This document shows positions 58,320-64,000 of a stretch of 64,000 nt of DNA, piece by piece. The DNA comes from Mucilaginibacter gossypiicola (GTDB lineage Bacteria; Bacteroidota; Bacteroidia; Sphingobacteriales; Sphingobacteriaceae). Within the stretch, counting starts at the first letter, position 1; every line of letters starts with the position of its first letter. The translations under genes were made by a program, and so were the position numbers. The stretch covers positions 124,001 to 188,000 of the forward strand of contig NZ_FOCL01000006.1 in NCBI RefSeq assembly GCF_900110105.1, in the 5' to 3' direction. The notes under the pieces were generated by a model. That model did not search any database. It was given only the letters and a program-made list of their open reading frames with translations, and had not been told where the DNA came from.

Positions 58320-59075
58320 CTATTTTTTAATCGCCACAAATCTTAACCTTTTGTAATCGGCATACCATTGACCGTTGTCATTGTAAAAAGGTTCAAGCTT
58401 TTTGGTGATCTCGGCCAGGATTTGTTCTTTCTCATCCTCGGGAATGCCTTCTAAAAATTGTGCACCAAACATAGTAATCCATTTGGCTACACCCTGTTCA
58501 CCGTCCTGCAGCTCGGTTCTGCGATCATAATGAATCATGTAGGTCACTCTGAAACCATGCTCTTCCAGTTTGGTAGCATACTCGCCAACTGAAGGGAAAT
58601 ACCATATTTTAGCGTCGGCATTTTCATTGTAACCATGATTATGCAGCACCAGTTTGGTAGCCTCAATCAAACGTTCAACATTATCCTTGCCGCCCATTTC
58701 GGCAACAAACCGGCCTCCTTTTTTAAGGCTGTTGGCTACGCTGTGAATAGCACCGTTGGCATCAAGCACCCAATGTAAGGCCGCGTTCGAAAACACGGCG
58801 TCATATTTTTCCGTGGTGTGAAAATCAGCTGCATTCTCTACCGCGAAATCAACATCAGGGTAAAGTTGTTTAGCCTGGGCTATCATTTCGGGCGAATAAT
58901 CGGTGCCTTTTACAATGGCGCCTTTATCCTGTATTTGTTTAGTTAAATGGCCTGTGCCGCAACCCAGGTCAAGGATGCGCTCACCAGGTTTCACATCCAG
59001 AAACTCAAGCACATCTTCTCCGTATTTGAATACGAAGGCGTGCTTTTGGTCGTATAAATCAGCGTTCCATTTCAT
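58320..59075 (-). CDS. Class I SAM-dependent methyltransferase (trans-aconitate-type)
   Basis: 251-residue small-molecule methyltransferase. Seen: motif I ILDLGCGTGHLTKQI near 36-48, the acidic GTDYS of strand 2, YDAVFSNAALHWVLDANGAI (motif IV and post), and FVAEMGGKDNVERL. It resembles the trans-aconitate/Tam group, but the substrate cannot be settled. Third-last gene of the leu operon, 161 bp upstream of leuA with word-repeat arms between. Being in the operon may hint at branched-chain-acid-linked metabolism, but this is only context. Confidence 0.86.
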   Translation of the reverse strand: MKWNADLYDQKHAFVFKYGEDVLEFLDVKPGERILDLGCGTGHLTKQIQDKGAIVKGTDYSPEMIAQAKQLYPDVDFAVENAADFHTTEKYDAVFSNAALHWVLDANGAIHSVANSLKKGGRFVAEMGGKDNVERLIEATKLVLHNHGYNENADAKIWYFPSVGEYATKLEEHGFRVTYMIHYDRRTELQDGEQGVAKWITMFGAQFLEGIPEDEKEQILAEITKKLEPFYNDNGQWYADYKRLRFVAIKK

Positions 59076-59084
59076 ATTATCTTA

Positions 59085-59122
59085 GATTTCACCGATGATT
59101 TTTGATTTCACCGATTTTTGTT
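59085..59122. repeat. Tandem 19-bp words upstream of the methyltransferase gene
   Basis: GATTTCACCGATGATTTTT (59085-59103) is followed directly by GATTTCACCGATTTTTGTT (59104-59122). It lies 10 bp upstream of the methyltransferase start (59075). Confidence 0.7.
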
Positions 59123-59127
59123 TTAGT

Positions 59128-59290
59128 TCCCTCCCTTGGGAGAGTCTTTAGCTTAAAAAAGCCTTGGATTCGTGCGGTGCCCCTCTTGAGAGGGGTGAAG
59201 GGGTGTGTTTCTACATTTTGGTTATCGCTTGCATAACACCCCTGCTTTCGCTCGTTTCCTCCGCGCCCCCTCTCAAGAGGGGAATTTAAA
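59128..59290. repeat. Interspersed inverted repeat, family E
   Basis: GCCCCTCTTGAGAGGGGTGA (from 59179) and GCCCCCTCTCAAGAGGGGAA (from 59265) are inverted arms; ACACCCCTG (59236-59244) pairs with AGGGGTGTG (59199-59207). Upstream, CCCTCCCTTGGGAGAG is a related palindrome. Related CCCCCCTTCAGGGGGCTGG occurs at 16576-16594. Confidence 0.7.
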
Positions 59291-59320
59291 AGCGCGGGCA
59301 CTTTTTATTGTCCCGTTATC

Positions 59321-59704
59321 TCAATTAGATATAACGATTTCTTCTTTGTTTTTGTTCCTGAAGTACGTTAACACATAGGTTATTGCACACAACATAAACA
59401 AACTATTCACCCAAATTACCTTGCCAATGACATCAGCCGAAGCAGCAGTTACAATTATTACCACCAGGCTCAAAGCTATAATCGCCCATAGCATCAGTTT
59501 ACTGTTTGAGCGGATGATGGCATAAACCCCGGCTATCTGACCTGCTATCGCAAATAACAAAATCAGGTTTTCAAGCCTTTCGTTGTCATCCATGTTCATG
59601 GCCATCAGCACCTCGATAAAGGCAAATGTCCCTCCTCCGTTATTGGCTCCATAGCCGCAGAAGAGGAACAATATCATCATGAAGATGCTGAACTTAGTCA
59701 TCAT
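59321..59704 (-). CDS. Membrane protein, function unknown
   Basis: 127 residues with four hydrophobic segments (about 5-20, 42-62, 68-90 and 95-115). It opens TKFSIFMMILFLFCGYGANNGGG and has VYAIIRSNSKLMLWAIIALSLVVIIVTAAS in the middle, with a basic C-terminal end. No recognised domain. It starts 15 bp after leuB in the same direction, so it is part of the leu transcript, though an odd passenger there. Function unknown. Confidence 0.7.
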   Translation of the reverse strand: MMTKFSIFMMILFLFCGYGANNGGGTFAFIEVLMAMNMDDNERLENLILLFAIAGQIAGVYAIIRSNSKLMLWAIIALSLVVIIVTAASADVIGKVIWVNSLFMLCAITYVLTYFRNKNKEEIVISN

Positions 59705-59719
59705 GACAAAGGCTATCTA

Positions 59720-60796
59720 CTATAAATATTCAAGCACTTTTTGGCCCATTGCTGTAGTGCCTAAAATTTTGGCTTTGTCGGTGTTGGCATCAGCAATATC
59801 GCCGGTGCGGTAACCATCTTTCAGTGCTTTATCAATAGCGTCTGTTATCTTTTTAGCTTCCTCTTTAAGACCGAAGCTGATTTCAAGCATCAGCGCAACA
59901 GACAGGATTGAGGCCAGCGGATTTGCTTTATCCTGACCGGCAATATCGTGTGCCGAACCGTGGATTGGCTCAAAAAATCCTGTACCGTCACCTACCGAAG
60001 CAGAAGCCAGCATACCCATTGAACCTGCAATTTGTGATGCTTCGTCGGTAAGGATATCGCCAAAAAGGTTGGCAGTTAGCACGACATCAAACTTTTTAGG
60101 GTTTTTAACCAGCTGCATGGCTGCGTTGTCGATAAACATATGTTCAGTTTCAACGTCAGGGTATTGTTTGGCAATTTCCTGCACTACCTCGCGCCATAAG
60201 CGTGACGCTTCCAATACGTTTGCTTTATCAACCGAGCATAACCTTTTACCACGTACGCGGGCTGCTTCGTAAGCTTTGATAGCGATACGCTCAACTTCAT
60301 AACGTGAGTAGATCATCAGGTCAGACGCGGTATTGCGGTCTTCACTGCGTTTTTTCTCGCCAAAGTAAACGTCGCCGGTTAACTCGCGGAAGAAAAGGAT
60401 ATCGGTACCTTTCAATATTTCAGGCTTCAGGCTTGATGCATCCAGAAGCTCATCAAACAACATAATAGGGCGCAGGTTGGCGTACAAACCAAGCTCTTTA
60501 CGGATCTTTAATAATCCCTGCTCCGGACGTACTTTGGCCGAAGGATCATTATCATACTTGATGTGACCGATAGCGCCAAACAGGATAGCGTCGCTTGCTT
60601 TAGCTTTAGCCAGTGTTTCGTCAGGTAGTGGATTGCCGGTGGCCTCGATGCCCGCATGGCCCATCAGGGCTTCGTCGAATGTAAATTCGTGGCCAAAATC
60701 CTGACCGATTTTTTCTAAAACTGCTTTACCCCAGGTGGTAACCTCCGGGCCTATCCCGTCGCCGGGTATTACTAATATGTGTTTTTTAATTCCCAT
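59720..60796 (-). CDS. leuB: 3-isopropylmalate dehydrogenase
   Basis: NAD-dependent oxidative decarboxylation of 3-isopropylmalate to 4-methyl-2-oxopentanoate in leucine synthesis. Seen: HILVIPGDGIGPEV, the LeuB hallmark loop (RENPLTGDVYFGE-like, here FRELTGDVYFGEKKR), the metal-binding VVLTANLFGDILTDEASQIAGSMG and the NAD region GTGFFEPIHGSAHDIAGQDKANP. The frame reads on to 60814, but MGIKKHILVIPGDG at 60796 is the natural start (358 residues). Confidence 0.96.
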   Translation of the reverse strand: MGIKKHILVIPGDGIGPEVTTWGKAVLEKIGQDFGHEFTFDEALMGHAGIEATGNPLPDETLAKAKASDAILFGAIGHIKYDNDPSAKVRPEQGLLKIRKELGLYANLRPIMLFDELLDASSLKPEILKGTDILFFRELTGDVYFGEKKRSEDRNTASDLMIYSRYEVERIAIKAYEAARVRGKRLCSVDKANVLEASRLWREVVQEIAKQYPDVETEHMFIDNAAMQLVKNPKKFDVVLTANLFGDILTDEASQIAGSMGMLASASVGDGTGFFEPIHGSAHDIAGQDKANPLASILSVALMLEISFGLKEEAKKITDAIDKALKDGYRTGDIADANTDKAKILGTTAMGQKVLEYL

Positions 60797-60848
60797 AACC
60801 CTTGTCGCTGCCATAGGCAGCGGTGTTTTTGTTTTATAGATGTTTTAT

Positions 60849-61649
60849 TTATTCGGGTTTTACGCCGCGTACTTCTTTTAGTTTCATCACCATTTGCTCA
60901 GCCTCGTTTTCTACCCATTGGGTATACTCATCAATAGCCAGCAGGCGCGATTCGTCATCAATATAACCTTCCTCAACCATTTGATTTGATTGGGCTACTT
61001 TTGCCCAGATGCCCGCTTTGCTTTCAAAGTTATATTCGCCTTTCTGGTAAACTTCATCGGCATCAAATGTTTCGATCCCGGTAAAGCCTGCTTCCTGCAA
61101 ATATTCGGGCAGGTCTTCGGCAATATGATTGTTCATGCCGGCATCGCCCCTCCACCTTAAAAATGTAGCATAAAAGCGCTGCATGCTTGCGGGCGGTTGT
61201 GGCTGCCATTCCAAAGCTTCGTGATTATAATCCAAAATGGACACTGTACCACCAGGTTTTAACAGCGAATACATTTTTTTCAAAGCCTCAACCGGATTGC
61301 TCAACCATTGTAATACTCTTGCCGAAACAATAAGGTCGTACTTTTCTTCCGGCGCAAAGCTGAACAGGTCAGTATAGATCAACTCCATATTTTGAACCGA
61401 AGCGTAAGTCTCCCTTCCGCTCTGGATAAAATACTCGGTATTATCAATGCCCGTAACATGACCGCTCTCACCAACCAACGCGGCAATATCTTTAGAGATA
61501 GCACCTGTACCGCAACCAACATCCAGCACCTTCAGGCCCGGCCTGAGCAGGGGGGCAAGGGTTGCATAATCATTCGCTAAACTCCGTTCGTCGAATAATT
61601 TGGCGGTACCTTTACCTTCTCTCTGGATGTGCTTGTTTGTTGTTGTCAT
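60849..61649 (-). CDS. Class I SAM-dependent methyltransferase
   Basis: 266-residue methyltransferase with a Rossmann core: KVLDVGCGTGAISKDIAALVGESGHVTGIDN (about 39-68) contains motif I and the acidic end of strand 2; YDLIVSARVLQWLSNPVEAL and LLKPGGTVSILDYNHEAL follow. Substrate unknown; the extended C-terminal helix region (about 165-266) resembles the type methylating small acids or quinone precursors. It sits between leuD and leuB in the operon. Its start codon lies in the first of the GTCATT words upstream. Confidence 0.86.
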   Translation of the reverse strand: MTTTNKHIQREGKGTAKLFDERSLANDYATLAPLLRPGLKVLDVGCGTGAISKDIAALVGESGHVTGIDNTEYFIQSGRETYASVQNMELIYTDLFSFAPEEKYDLIVSARVLQWLSNPVEALKKMYSLLKPGGTVSILDYNHEALEWQPQPPASMQRFYATFLRWRGDAGMNNHIAEDLPEYLQEAGFTGIETFDADEVYQKGEYNFESKAGIWAKVAQSNQMVEEGYIDDESRLLAIDEYTQWVENEAEQMVMKLKEVRGVKPE

Positions 61650-61748
61650 TACGTTACTCTGTCATTTAGCTGCGCCGTCATTAGGTCATTGAGTCATTTT
61701 TTGATCTCTCTTACCTTTTGCCTTTAACCTTTCGCCTTTTACCTCGTC
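61645..61748. repeat. Two word tracts (8-bp then 7-bp) between leuD and the methyltransferase gene
   Basis: GTCATT begins at 61645, 61661, 61677, 61685 and 61693, all on one 8-bp register; the first includes the methyltransferase start codon. Then heptads CCTTTTG, CCTTTAA, CCTTTCG, CCTTTTA, CCTCGTC (61714-61748); the leuD stop codon (61739-61741) lies in the fourth. Confidence 0.8.
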
Positions 61749-62329
61749 CCTTCAAATTCCGCTATTTCATCCTTTTTGCTCAGGATGTAGTCGATATCAT
61801 CGTAGCCATTGGTCATGCAGGCTTTTTTGTAGGGGTTAACCTCAAAGCTTTCCTGTTCGCCTGTTGCTACAATTTTGATGAACTGATCAACCAGGTCAAT
61901 CTCTACTATCGCGTGCTCATCGGCATAAACAGCATCGAAGATCTTCTTTAAAAAATCCTCACTTACCTGCACCGGTAACAGACCGTTGTTTAGCGCATTG
62001 CCTTTAAAAATATCGGCAAAGAAGCTGCTTACCACGGCATCAAAGCCATAATCGGCAATGGCCCAGGCAGCATGCTCGCGACTACTGCCGCAACCGAAGT
62101 TTTTACCGGCAACCAGGATCTTACCGCTGTAGTTGGGATTGTTAAGCACGAAATCCTGTTTAGGATTATCATCGCCATCAAAACGCCAATCGCGGAATAA
62201 GTTATTACCAAAACCGTCGCGTGTAGTGGCTTTCAAAAACCTTGCAGGGATAATTTGATCCGTATCGATGTTTTCGATAGGCAAAGGCACTACGCTGGTT
62301 TGAATGTGTTTAAATATTTTAGTTGCCAT
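61739..62329 (-). CDS. leuD: 3-isopropylmalate dehydratase, small subunit
   Basis: With LeuC, isomerises 2-isopropylmalate to 3-isopropylmalate through an aconitase-like swivelling domain. 196 residues. Seen: VPLPIENIDTDQIIPARFL at the start, NPNYSGKILVAGKNFGCGSSREHAAWAI (family signature), and FKGNALNNGLLPVQV. Normal length. Its start is 6 bp from the inner end of an inverted word-repeat that flanks the GxxExxY gene, so the operon's leuC and leuD are separated by a cassette. Confidence 0.95.
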   Translation of the reverse strand: MATKIFKHIQTSVVPLPIENIDTDQIIPARFLKATTRDGFGNNLFRDWRFDGDDNPKQDFVLNNPNYSGKILVAGKNFGCGSSREHAAWAIADYGFDAVVSSFFADIFKGNALNNGLLPVQVSEDFLKKIFDAVYADEHAIVEIDLVDQFIKIVATGEQESFEVNPYKKACMTNGYDDIDYILSKKDEIAEFEGTR

Positions 62330-62334
62330 AATAT

Positions 62335-62402
62335 TGTCTGAACTCGAATTTTTTGAATTAATGGAATTTTTCGAATCGAATAAATTCCTTAATTCAAGTT
62401 TG
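62335..62402. repeat. Left terminal word-repeat of the GxxExxY cassette
   Basis: TGTCTGAACTCGAATTTTTT, then GAATT words at 9-bp intervals (GAATT at 62346, 62355, 62364; GAAT at 62373). The end CTTAATTCAAGTTTGG is the inverted form of its own start. It holds the GxxExxY stop codon (62389-62391) and ends 6 bp from leuD. Confidence 0.8.
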
Positions 62403-62802
62403 GGATATATTTTTTATTCAATAATCTTTTAAGCTCCATGCTTAAGCTGCCGAAGTTTATAAGTAAACCTGTTTGGATGTTATAAGCCTCAAGGTAATTG
62501 ATGGCTTGAGCTAAATGAACGTTTTCTAACTGAGCAATAGCTTTCAATTCAACCATTATTTCCCCTTCAACAAAGAAATCCACTCTTCTTGTTCCGATTT
62601 GTTCGTTACGGTAAAAGATAGGCATCTCCATTTCCCGGACAAATCCAAGTCCTTCCAAACCCATTTCTATTTCTAAGGCTCGTTGATAAATTACTTCCTG
62701 GAAACCGTTTCCCAAAGCAGAATGCACGCGCATGGCACAGCCAATTATTTTGCTGGTACAATCTTTAAATTCTTCAGGTGTTCGTTTTCTATTAACTTCC
62801 AT
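62389..62802 (-). CDS. GxxExxY protein, PD-(D/E)XK nuclease-like, flanked by inverted repeats
   Basis: 137-residue GxxExxY protein. Seen: the name motif at G33-x-x-E36-x-x-Y39 (GNGFQEVIYQRAL), then D75 in RRVDFFVEGE and E85-L-K87 in VELKAIAQLE, together a PD-(D/E)XK-type catalytic signature; the C-terminus LLINFGSLSMELKRL is typical. The family is of unknown function; members recur in multiple copies in some genomes, suggesting mobility. Here it sits inside the leu operon between leuC and leuD, bracketed by inverted copies of TGTCTGAACTCGAATT, with start and stop codons inside the repeats, a compact cassette. Confidence 0.88.
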   Translation of the reverse strand: MEVNRKRTPEEFKDCTSKIIGCAMRVHSALGNGFQEVIYQRALEIEMGLEGLGFVREMEMPIFYRNEQIGTRRVDFFVEGEIMVELKAIAQLENVHLAQAINYLEAYNIQTGLLINFGSLSMELKRLLNKKYIPNLN

Positions 62803-62846
62803 TCTGTTAATTCATTCAATTCCTCTAAAATTCGAGTTCAGACCAA
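62803..62846. repeat. Right terminal word-repeat of the GxxExxY cassette
   Basis: On the minus strand: GGTCTGAACTCGAATTTTAG then GAGGAATTGAATGAATTAAC, with GAATT words 9-11 bp apart, running into the GxxExxY start codon. The TGA within GTCTGAAC is the leuC stop codon (62838-62840). Confidence 0.8.
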
Positions 62847-64000
62847 TTCCTCTTCCTTCAAGAAAGTGCGTATATCTGTAACCACACCCGTAATAGCACT
62901 TGCTGCCGCAGTTAGCGGGCTGGCAAGGAAAGTACGGCTGTTTGGTCCCTGGCGGCCTTCAAAGTTGCGGTTTGAAGTTGATACGCAGTATTTACCTGCC
63001 GGGATCTTGTCTTCGTTCATACCAAGGCATGCGCTGCAGCCTGGCTCTCTTAGCGGGAAACCGGCTTCGTTAAATATCTTGTCGAGTCCTTCGGCTATGG
63101 CTTGCTGCTGTACTTGTTTTGAGCCGGGAACTACCCATACGGTAACATTATCAGCTTTGTGCTTGCCTTTTACAAACTCAGCTACCTGGCGCAGGTCTTC
63201 AATACGCGAGTTGGTACAGCTGCCGATGAATACGTAATCAATTGGCTTACCCAATAATGTTTCATCGTCATGCAGGCCCATGTAATCAAGGGCTTTTTTA
63301 TATGATCCCTGCTCTTTTGCTTCAAACGAAGCAGTTTCAGGAACATGCTGTGTAACACCGATGCCCATACCCGGATTGGTTCCGTAGGTGATCATCGGTT
63401 CAATATCTTCGGCTTTAAAGGATAATACTTCATCAAAAGATGCATCAGCATCAGAGTATAAAGTTTTCCAGTAAGCTACAGCCTTATCCCAGTCTTCGCC
63501 TTTAGGGGCAAACTCGCGGCCTTTTACGTATTCAATAGTTGTTTCATCAGGAGCGATCAGTCCGCAACGGGCACCCATTTCGATGCTCATATTACAGATG
63601 GTCATGCGGCCTTCCATGCTTAGTGAGCGGATGGTATCGCCGGCGTATTCAACAGCATAACCGGTACCACCGGCAGCCGAGATCTGTGAGATGATGTAAA
63701 GGATGATGTCCTTTGCACCAACGCCTTTTTGTAATTTGCCGTTCACTTCAATTTTCATGCGTTTTGGGCGTGATTGAAGTAAACATTGGGTAGCCAACAC
63801 CTGCTCAACCTGCGATGTACCAATACCAAAGGCAATAGCACCAAAAGCGCCGTGGGTTGAAGTATGGCTGTCGCCGCAAACATAAGTACCACCCGGACGG
63901 GTGATGCCCAGTTCGGGGCCTATAACGTGAACGATACCCTGGTACGGGTGGCCTAAGCCATATAGCTCAACACCAAACTCTTTACAGTTTTTGGTGAGCA
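62838..64000 (-). CDS. leuC: 3-isopropylmalate dehydratase, large subunit (5' end outside the window)
   Basis: Partial: about 386 residues are inside the window and the N-terminus is cut by the edge; the apparent ATG-less start near 63800 is an internal GTG, because the frame stays open to 64000 with the conserved YVCGDSHTSTHGAFGAIAFGIGTSQVE. [4Fe-4S] ligands lie in GSCTNSRIEDL and GCSACLGMN (the CxxC pair), with RNFEGRQGPNSRTFLASP. First sugar-like step partner of LeuD in leucine synthesis. The C-terminus KEEELV ends in a valine codon and stop that come from the inverted word-repeat, so the native end may have been replaced. Confidence 0.93.
   Translation of the reverse strand, partial: LTKNCKEFGVELYGLGHPYQGIVHVIGPELGITRPGGTYVCGDSHTSTHGAFGAIAFGIGTSQVEQVLATQCLLQSRPKRMKIEVNGKLQKGVGAKDIILYIISQISAAGGTGYAVEYAGDTIRSLSMEGRMTICNMSIEMGARCGLIAPDETTIEYVKGREFAPKGEDWDKAVAYWKTLYSDADASFDEVLSFKAEDIEPMITYGTNPGMGIGVTQHVPETASFEAKEQGSYKKALDYMGLHDDETLLGKPIDYVFIGSCTNSRIEDLRQVAEFVKGKHKADNVTVWVVPGSKQVQQQAIAEGLDKIFNEAGFPLREPGCSACLGMNEDKIPAGKYCVSTSNRNFEGRQGPNSRTFLASPLTAAASAITGVVTDIRTFLKEEELV

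Noticed and set aside
62838..63800. leuC as a complete short gene starting near 63800
   Set aside because: That start is an internal GTG; the frame continues to the window edge with conserved LeuC sequence, so the gene is cut by the window.

Overview
The window is a chromosomal segment from a Bacteroidota bacterium, most likely family Sphingobacteriaceae and Mucilaginibacter- or Pedobacter-like. This rests on TAnnTTTG promoter boxes instead of Shine-Dalgarno-led starts, many short lipoproteins with a Cys lipobox, a LytS/LytTR pair, an alternative complex III plus cytochrome oxidase cluster, and protein families typical of that phylum. I see no rRNA, tRNA, CRISPR array, prophage or integrative element. 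The genus is an inference from recognised protein style, not a search.

Layout. 0.1-10 kb holds mostly minus-strand housekeeping genes: an acyltransferase, nrdBA (ribonucleotide reductase), msrB, a small hydrolase, asnS and two lipoproteins. 10-20 kb holds an EamA exporter, dnaG-yraN, a glutamine cyclotransferase-like lipoprotein, a REP-associated tyrosine transposase with its palindromes, pgi, and prfB with a programmed frameshift. 20-29 kb holds a secreted esterase, an ankyrin protein, a LytTR regulator and histidine kinase, a SirB1-like protein, an outer-membrane barrel protein and a deoxyhypusine-synthase-like enzyme. 29.6-46.3 kb is a respiratory supercluster: actABCDEF, then coxB, coxA, ctaA, ctaB, two subunit III genes, subunit IV, a Sco copper chaperone and DUF420. 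Together these would take electrons from menaquinol through alternative complex III to a heme-copper oxidase. 48.6-55.5 kb is a histidine-degradation operon: a MarR-type regulator, hutH, hutU, hutI and a fused formiminotransferase-cyclodeaminase. 55.7-64 kb is a minus-strand leucine/isoleucine operon: leuC (cut by the window edge), a GxxExxY nuclease-like gene, leuD, a methyltransferase, leuB, a membrane protein, a methyltransferase, leuA and ilvA.

The most striking non-genic content is in the spacers. (1) At least ten loci carry short tracts of 7-, 8- or 9-bp degenerate words in strict register. The word differs from locus to locus, the tract often overlaps the start or stop codon of the adjacent gene, and several have an inverted partner. 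(2) A GxxExxY (PD-(D/E)XK-like) gene sits between leuC and leuD inside inverted terminal word-repeats that even supply the leuC stop codon. A 113-bp gene-less element with the same ends, as a perfect 25-bp inverted repeat, lies between two convergent genes at 26.9 kb. (3) A RAYT gene lies beside copies of a 20-bp palindrome (CCGTTGGTTNNAACCAACGG) that recurs 33 kb away. (4) Three further interspersed palindrome families sit just after gene ends.

Among the core genes the oddest is DnaG, whose N-terminal zinc ribbon has lost all four metal ligands while the rest of the fold is retained.
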